DNA from: Quillaja saponaria | Lineage: Eukaryota; Streptophyta; Magnoliopsida; Fabales; Quillajaceae | Assembly (NCBI GenBank): GCA_029379385.1 | Contig: CM055613.1 | Location: forward strand, 18,370,001-18,434,000 | Reading direction: 5' to 3' | Length of the DNA: 64,000 nucleotides | Part shown: positions 57,510 to 64,000 of the stretch, in pieces | Position numbering within the stretch: position 1 is the first letter of the stretch | Layout of the letters: every line of letters begins with the position of its first letter | The notes under the pieces: model-generated | Databases searched by the model: none | The model's input: the letters and a program-made list of their open reading frames with translations, nothing else | Told to the model about the DNA's origin: nothing | Program-made: the position numbers and the translations under genes

Positions 57510-59018
57510 AGAAATTCGTCTCGAAATTCAACAAAATTGATACGAATGCATGGTTTACATGATTCATTGAATTAGATACAGATATTGTTGCCTCATCATA
57601 TCTTTAGATTTTCAAGTGGCTTCTTTTTATTATGGTATTGCCATACAACTTTCACCAAAAGAATAATCTTCGATCAAAGTTTACGAACTTGTTTATCAAT
57701 AATTGTCACTAGTTGTTCCTCATATGTCAGGTTCTTATCTACTTGCACCTCTTGAATCCATAATACGTGAAACTTATCCGAAAAATTCTTTCGAACCATA
57801 CATACATGAAAAACTAGATGTACCATATCCAAAATCTGATGATAAAGCTAACTTATAAGCCGCAGCTCCCACCTTATCCAAAATCTGGAAAGGTCTAATG
57901 AATCTTAGACTCAGCTTTCCTTTCTAACCAAACCTCATTGTGCCTTTGAAAGATGAAACCTTCAAAAACACATGATCACCTACTTTGATCTCTAACTCAC
58001 TATGAAGATTATTGGCATATGACTTCTGTCTATTCTGAACTATTTGCAACCTATAACGGATCACCTGTACCTTTTCTACTGTATCCTGAACCAACTTTGG
58101 TCTCAATAACTGATGTTCAGCTGTTTCAAACAACCCAACTGGAGATTTACATTTTCTCCCATACAAAGCTTCAAACGTTGCCATCTGACTACTACTATGA
58201 TAACTATTGTTGTAGGCAAATTCCAAAAGTGGTAGGTCTTGATCCTAACTCCCTTCAAAGTCCATCACACAGGTTCGCAACATATCCTCCAAAGTTTGTA
58301 TGGTTCTCTCAAATTAGCCATCAGTTTGAGGATGAAAAGCTATACCGAATAGTAATTAAGTACTAAGAGCTTCCTAAAAAGATTTCCAGAATGCTGCAGT
58401 AAACTGAGCACCCCTGTCAGAGATAATAGAATTTGATACTCCATTTAGTGAAATAATCTCATCCAGATACAACTTAGCATACTGATGGGCTGAGTATGTG
58501 GTTTTCATAGGAAGAAAGTGTGCGGATTTCGTCAATCAATCCACAATAATCCAAATCGAATCAAAACCCTTAAAGGTATTGGGAAGTCTAGTCACAAAGT
58601 CCATAGTAACTTTATCCCATTTTCACCTCAGACTGTCTAAGCTTTGTATTATTCATGCGAGTTTCTGATGTTCAGCCTTCACTTGTAAACATACTAGGCA
58701 CTTGGAAAAAAAATCTGCCACCTCCTTTATACTATCCCACCAGTAAAACATCTTTAAATCTTAATACATTTTAGGGGAACTAGGATGTATTACATAAGAT
58801 GAACAATAAGTTGCTTCAAGAATTTTCTTCCTTAACTCAGGATCAGATGGCACAATTATACGATCATGATATCTTAGCACTCCCTCATTATCCATTTTGA
58901 AATCATTAATAATGGACTGATTGCATTTAGCTTTCTTAGCACACACCTCAGAACCAATTGCTGGTGCTATTTTTATCTCTTCAATCAAAGTGAATTTCAT
59001 CTGAATATGAGCCAACAA
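57510..59018 (-). pseudogene. Gypsy integrase relic of element M
   Basis: From the high end: the zinc-finger segment (LEATYCSSYVIHPSSPKMY, CLVCLQVKAEHQ), the core (WDKVTMDFVTRLP, WIIVD...LTKSAHFLP, SDRGAQFTAAFW), then MEFAYNNSYHSS, EALYGRKCKSPVGLFE and KVGDHVFLKVSSFKG. The tail VFHVCMVRKNF, LTYEEQLV, IIDKQVRKL follows. The tail resembles the region where chromoviruses carry their chromodomain; I cannot confirm a chromodomain by eye. The first histidine of the zinc finger (usually H-x-S-x-Y) is Cys, and several stops interrupt the core. Confidence 0.87.
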
Positions 59019-59023
59019 TACCC

Positions 59024-60380
59024 TTAAGGAGATACTTCAAATCTAACTCCATCAGCCATGCTCCTTTGTAAGTCTTTCACAACCCAATTGCGAACCACTG
59101 TCAAACGGGATAAGCTACCCATTGACTTCCTACTCAAAGCATCTGTAACCACATTAGCTTTCCACGGATGACAAGAAATCAAGCAATCATAATCTTCTAG
59201 CAGTTCAATCCACTTAAGTTGCCTTAAGTTCAAATCCTTCTAATCAAATATGTATCTAAGGCTCTTGTGATCAATAAAATTTTATAATTTCACCATACAA
59301 GTAATGCCTCTGTATCTTCAATGCAAAGATCACTGTTGCCATTATAAGATCATGGGTAGGATAGTTCATTCCATGCTTTTTCAGCTATCTCAAGGCATAC
59401 GTAACCACCTTACCATCATGCATCAAAATACATCCAAGTCAAATACATGATGCATCACAAAATACCTTATATTTACTCGTACCTGAAGGAAGTGTAAGGA
59501 CTATAGCTGAAGTCAAACAAATCTTTAACTTCTAAAAACTTTCCTTGTAAGCCTCAGACCAAACAAACTTAACTAATTTCTTAGCTAACCGAGTCAAGGG
59601 TGTAACAATACGAGAGAAGTTCTCAATAAATCTCCTGTAATATCCTGCTAAACCTAAAAACTATGAATTTTAGACATATTTGTTGGACGAAGCCAATTTT
59701 GAATAGCTTTAATTTTCTTGGGATTCACCTGTATTCCTTCTTTAGAGATCACATGTCTGAGGAATGTTACTTGATTCAACCATAATTCATACTTAGAGAA
59801 TTTAACATAAAGCTTGTTTTTCCTAAGTGTTTTCAACACAATGCAAAGATGCTTTTCATGCTCCTCTTCACTCCGAGAATACACCAAGATGTCATCAATC
59901 AAAACAATGACAAACTGATCCAAGAAAGGCTTGAACATCCTATTCATTAGATCCATGAACTATACATGAGCATTAGTGAGTCTAAAAGACATAACTAAGA
60001 ATGCATAATGTCCATATCAAGTGCAGAAAGCAGTTTTTGGAATATCTTCCTTCTTAATCCAGAGTTGGTGATACTCTAAACGAAGATCGATCTTATAAAA
60101 GTTTTAAGCTCCCTATAACTCATCAATCTTGGGAAGAGGATACTTGTTCTTAATAGTGACTTTATTTAGCTGCTGATAATTAATACACAGTTAAAACAAG
60201 CTATCATTCTTTTTAACAAAAAGAACAGGAGCACCCCAAAGGGATGAACTGGGACTTCTAGAAAATCTTGCAACTGCACCTTTAATTCCCTCAATTCACT
60301 AGGAGCCATCTGGTATGTAGGTATAGAGATCGGTTGAGTACTAGGCAACAACTCAATACCAAACTCTATATCCTACTTAG
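59024..60380 (-). pseudogene. Gypsy reverse transcriptase and RNase H relic of element M
   Basis: High to low: TQPISIPTYQMAPSELRELK and FGVLLFF (60351-60200), KNKYPLPKIDEL-like text, then from 59956 [18 protein letters not shown] with the catalytic [26 protein letters not shown]. After broken RNase H text comes [33 protein letters not shown] (59233-59120), the end of RNase H. The RT aspartate pair is intact. Deletions and stops break the N-terminal part. Confidence 0.87.
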
Positions 60381-60588
60381 AAGAAAGTTCGGGAAGCTCT
60401 TCTAAAAACACATCAAAAAATTACTTTACCATAGGAATATAATCTAAAGGAAGACACTCCAGCTAAGTATTCTTGACATAAGCTAAGTAAGCCTGATGTT
60501 TCTTCTTGATAAGCCGTCTAGCTTAAATAGCTAAAATCAAATTACGAGGAACTTTACTCTAATCCCTTTGAAAAACAAAAGTCAGCTT

Positions 60589-60912
60589 CTAATGAATGCT
60601 AAACTTGACACTCTTATCACGATATTCTATCATAGCATGATGTTTAGATAACCAATCCATGCCTAAAATTATATCATACTCCAACATGTCTAATATGATC
60701 AAGTCTGCAAAACATATATCATTATCCATAGCAACTTCACAATAAGGAGTATACCTTTTTGCCAAAATTATTTCCCCTAGAGGTGTTGACAATGATAAAA
60801 CCTCGAGAGGCTTAGATGGCTTCTTCACACAAGAGGCCAAATATGAAGATATAAAAGAATGATTAACTCTACAATCAAACAATATTTTAGCACCAATTGA
60901 ATAGATAAACAA
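60589..60912 (-). pseudogene. Gypsy protease relic of element M
   Basis: A 108-codon open piece: IGAKILFDCRVNHSFISSYL, then MDNDICFADLIILDMLEYDI and ILGMDWLSKHHA, the usual end of the gypsy retroviral-type protease before RT. The active site Asp-Ser-Gly reads Asp-Cys-Arg, so activity would be lost. Confidence 0.87.
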
Positions 60913-60975
60913 TCTACCTAATAGTACTGCATTAGAAGCCCGAGAGTCCTATGTCATCAAAGCATACACGCGGGC

Positions 60976-62145
60976 CTAACCTTTGCTAGCAGATGATGAA
61001 ACTCTAGCAAAGGTGCCACGATATCCCTGAGATCTAGTAGGTGTAGTAAGCAGCAAAGGTCCACCTGGTACTGAATAAGATGTCCTAGCTGAAGTAGACT
61101 GCCTACTCATCAATGGATAATCCCTAATGCGATGATACATAACACTACAATTAAAACACGTACCTGACTTCCTTCTGCAATGCCCTATGTGTCTAATTCT
61201 ACAAGTAAGGCATACTTGCTTCAAATACTTGAGGCCCACTTGACAATGCTACCTGTGACTAACCTCCAGAACTTTGTATCATCTGGCCTCTGCCTAACTA
61301 AAAGCCTTCACAAAAGAGCCACGCCTTAAGGTAGATTTACCTCCAGGTTTTCAGGAACTACCTAATCTAGAAGTGGAACAACCCTCCCGTCTCGCATTCT
61401 TATGACTTTCTCGCTATGATTGCCTCTCTAAAAATCAGTTCTCTAGTAGATATGTAGCATCCACCACCTAAGAATAAGTGATAGTGATTGTCACAAACAC
61501 TGACCTAAACAAAGAATAACTAAAGTCAATAACAAACCTCTTCACCTTTATCTGCTTGGTAGCCACCATATGTGGAGCAAAATGAGATAACATTTTATAC
61601 TCCACTACTGCCATATCACGTAAGTAGAGTAGGCTTTGTTCGCCGCTACACTTACACCTTATACTACTCATATGCCACATCGTGTAGCTGATAATTGACA
61701 AACTTTACATCCCAAACAAGATCATTTCCCAAAGCTACACACAATCTGTCATACTCTTCCAAGAAAGTGCAAGAGTCCTGAATAGGGTCATATTCTTTCA
61801 AATGTCATGCAATGCTATAAATAGTCCTCGGTCTTGCTGAGCTGGAACGGGAGGGTTTACCTTTTGCTGAGGCTGAATAGGAGGCTATGACTAAGCATAC
61901 TGAGCTAGATTATGACCAGGGGCTGCTGCTTCAGCTGGTTCAGTATCTCTACTTCTATCTTTACCATGTCCTTGATGACCTTTACCTCTGGCTGTCGGCA
62001 CCTGAGGACTAGTAGATCCCTGTTCAGAGCCAACATCCTGCTGCTTCCTACGAATAACAACACGGTCACAGCCACTGCATTTTATCATATCTAAAACAAA
62101 CACAAACAAATTCAATACACATTTATTATATAAGGCAAAAGACAA
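60976..62145 (-). pseudogene. Gypsy gag relic of element M
   Basis: N-terminal low-complexity part with GSTSPQVPTARGKGHQGHGK (62028-61965), a damaged core (FLEEYDRLCVALG-like near 61750; MAVVEYKMLSHFAPHMV at 61612-61560) and a zinc-knuckle region CLTCRIRHIGHCRRKSG and CFNCSVMYHRIRDYP (61215-61120), in which the last Cys of the second knuckle is Tyr. Frames are broken in at least three places. Same order as the plus-strand copy at 18118-19230. Confidence 0.82.
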
Positions 62146-62288
62146 TGCATTAGAGAATCACAACTTGAAGTTTCAGGATGAATTAGGACGTATCACTAAG
62201 TCCATATATGCCCCAGGTAACGTATGCAAACAAAGTAACATCCTACATTTACAGTCACAGACCTTTAACCTAGGTTTTAACATTAACT

Positions 62289-62988
62289 TATCACACCCTC
62301 ATACAAAGGCATGACTCGCTGGAGAAATAGATAACCAAATCTTTGTAACCGTATTTCAAATTAAACAAACATATATGACTTTTTACCAAACTGCACATTT
62401 AAAAGGAAAGTTTAGAAACCACAATTATATACAAATGCTCATTTACTGAAATGTATAACAATATAATTGAGAATTTCAGCAGAGGTTCCTAGTAGAATGG
62501 AACATGCCCAAAATAGAAACATAGTATATAAGGTTACACACAATTAAGTAACAACAACAACTATATCCACAAGGAGCTCCGCTCCATTTTATACCATAAA
62601 CAATAATAACTAAACTATTACACAAAACAAAATCCAACATCCAAAGCCCTAATATGACAATAAACTTCATCCCTTAGCCTCAAGTAGGTGTTCTCGATTA
62701 TATACCTTGTCGCAACATAATCGGTAAGTTAAATATCAGTCAGGGACGTCTGAGGAAATCTTAATACTAAAAAGAACTTAAACAAGTGAGGGTGAATCAC
62801 AAAAAGTCAGTGAGTGAAAAACATACCTAAAAGGTACTAGCATCAAATAACACAAGAAATTAAATGCATAAATCAAATAATTTCATATGAACATTAATTT
62901 CAAAACAATTCAACTTCAGGCTGCATAAATGTAGAAAACGTAAAATCAAACAAATACAATTTAAATAATCCAATATACACACAAATAC
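62289..62988 (-). repeat. 5' LTR of element M, U5-side part, truncated
   Basis: Begins TATCACACCCTCATAC and is collinear with 52377-53040 (for example ACCTTGTCGCAACA at 62703 and 52777; AATCCAATATACA at 62967 and 53024). Collinearity stops at about 62988, where sequence of different character begins. The adjoining primer site is badly decayed. Confidence 0.85.
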
Positions 62989-64000
62989 AATTCCATGCCC
63001 TCGGAGAGTGCTTTGTCTTGCTAGGTCACTGACACATCCTTTATCTTTATTTGACAATGGATTGGACTAGCCTCTTCTTGATCAAGCTCATTGGAGCATC
63101 CAGCCCACGTACCTCTTCTTCTTTTTAGATAGTGAGTTTCCTTATCTTGCTTTTTTCCATTCAGATGTTTAGATGTGAGCAATACTACGAAAGAAGCCAA
63201 ACAGGATTATGGCCTTGCCTTGCCATTTGACCTCTCTAATCCCAACGAGAATAGAAGTGACTCGCTTCTGGCTTGGCTTATAATCCCAACGGTGGTGCCT
63301 TTTGGGGAAGAGCCCAGCCCAATAGGGATAGCACATCCTCCACTTCAAGCACACCTCTGTAGAGGGAATAGGCCATACTAAGTTGCTACATATAGAATTC
63401 TCGAGGGTCTTCATTTCTGTGTACGTGTAGAAGCAAACTCAAAGGGCAGAAAGACTAAAGGCTAGAAATGAACTTGCACCGGTTGCAATCGCAGGAAAGG
63501 AATAAGAAAGGATGTCTTTCTTGTTCCACTAGCTAGGAGTAAATTTTCTCATGTTCATTTCATTATTACAACCAAGGTAGACCGGGCAGGGTAAGAAAGT
63601 CATTCTATTCCGAGCACGGTTTCTCAACATCACCTATTGTGGTCAGCTTATCTTTCCTTATCTAGTCCAACTAAGAGATCTAGCGAAGGAAGTTAGATTC
63701 GAGGTGTCGGCATCTTTCCCTAAATAAATTCGAGCAAAAGTAAGGTCAAGTAAGTTAAAAAGACAAAAAAAAAAGGACAGACAAGGGAATATGAGGTTGG
63801 TAATACTGGACCCTAAGTATAGGATGACTAGTCCCTTCTCTAGATTGTGATATTGACAGGAATGAGTTTACGACTTTGACTAAGAGAAGAAGGGTGAGAA
63901 GGACGCCTATCAAGGCGGAAGACAGGGGGAAGTTTAGGAGAGATGGGGAGGCCTAGCAGCTGCCGATCGGGATGGGGATAAGGTTGCTTCTTCACAAGCT
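62989..64000. other. Organelle-like segment, probably a nuclear copy of mitochondrial DNA
   Basis: Composition changes abruptly from AT-rich transposon DNA to more balanced, G- and C-richer sequence with many GAAAG, AAGGAAG and CCTTTC-type words, typical of plant mitochondrial intergenic DNA. No mitochondrial gene is recognised, and the ORFs present (63169-63414 and 63175-63381, on opposite strands) show no known domain. The alternative is ordinary nuclear gene-rich DNA. The segment starts exactly where the LTR of element M is cut and continues past the window. Confidence 0.5.

Larger units (their letters stand above)
52377..62988 (-). mobile_element. Gypsy element M, minus strand, nearly complete
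   Basis: Minus-strand order: partial 5' LTR (62289 to about 62988), degenerate primer site, gag, zinc knuckle, protease, RT, RNase H, integrase with its C-terminal tail, polypurine tract (57495-57509), 3' LTR (57494 down to 52377, interrupted by solo LTR L). The pol order PR-RT-RH-IN identifies Ty3/gypsy. Protein text (LFDxGxx[22 protein letters not shown]) and long LTRs fit the Tekay/Del chromovirus group. It is inserted in LTR P. Every ORF is interrupted. Confidence 0.88.

Noticed and set aside
58019..58366. 115-codon plus-strand ORF
   Set aside because: It is the antisense of the gypsy integrase relic of element M.
63169..63414. Overlapping ORFs on both strands in the last kilobase
   Set aside because: They mirror each other, show no known domain, and sit in sequence that looks like organelle spacer.

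Overview
This is eudicot plant nuclear DNA, made almost entirely of nested, decayed transposable elements around one broken disease-resistance gene. The evidence for a plant nuclear origin is Ty1/copia and Ty3/gypsy chromovirus-type LTR retrotransposons, an L1-type LINE, a hAT transposase relic, a degenerate copy of the plastid gene psbE and a likely mitochondrial segment at the right edge. A TIR-class NBS-LRR (TNL) relic points to a eudicot rather than a grass. I cannot name the species, and no gene in the window looks clearly intact and functional.

Layout. 1-5.0 kb: two deletion derivatives of one short-LTR (about 205 bp) copia family, on opposite strands; copy B (2343-4998) has both LTRs and a perfect 5-bp target duplication. 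5.3-20.8 kb: a nest of long-LTR gypsy elements. LTR T (5934-7217) is broken by LTR S (7218), which is broken by minus-strand element H (8337-16248). The S LTR appears to resume as J (16249-17947) and leads into a decayed gag-pol (17948-20825). H carries a psbE relic, a LINE scrap and an aberrant palindromic LTR. 21.4-31.4 kb: one L1-type LINE on the minus strand (ORF1 with DUF4283; ORF2 with endonuclease, RT, zinc domain and RNase H), split by copia copy C (22924-26952). 31.9-34.4 kb: a Tnt1/Tork-like copia fragment. 35.2-39.1 kb: a 3.8-kb solo gypsy LTR with a perfect target duplication.

40.1-43.9 kb: an N-terminally truncated TNL pseudogene on the minus strand, with a tandem duplicate of its own 3' end. 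44-49.5 kb: AT-rich DNA with microsatellites, diverged tandem repeats and a hAT BED-finger relic. 49.5-63.0 kb: the deepest nest. A gypsy LTR plus gag start (Q) is broken by LTR P, which is broken by an almost complete minus-strand gypsy element M (52377 to about 62990), whose 3' LTR is itself split by solo LTR L (54429-57067, perfect target duplication). 63.0-64.0 kb: sequence of different, organelle-like composition.

Nothing here reads as a new biochemical system. The most unusual structure is element H: its upstream LTR was replaced by a large palindrome, so the insertion ends in the U5 terminus on both sides and is flanked by a near-matching target duplication. The switch point falls on a short inverted repeat conserved in the LTR family. 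All assignments are by reading sequence and translations by eye; no database search was run.
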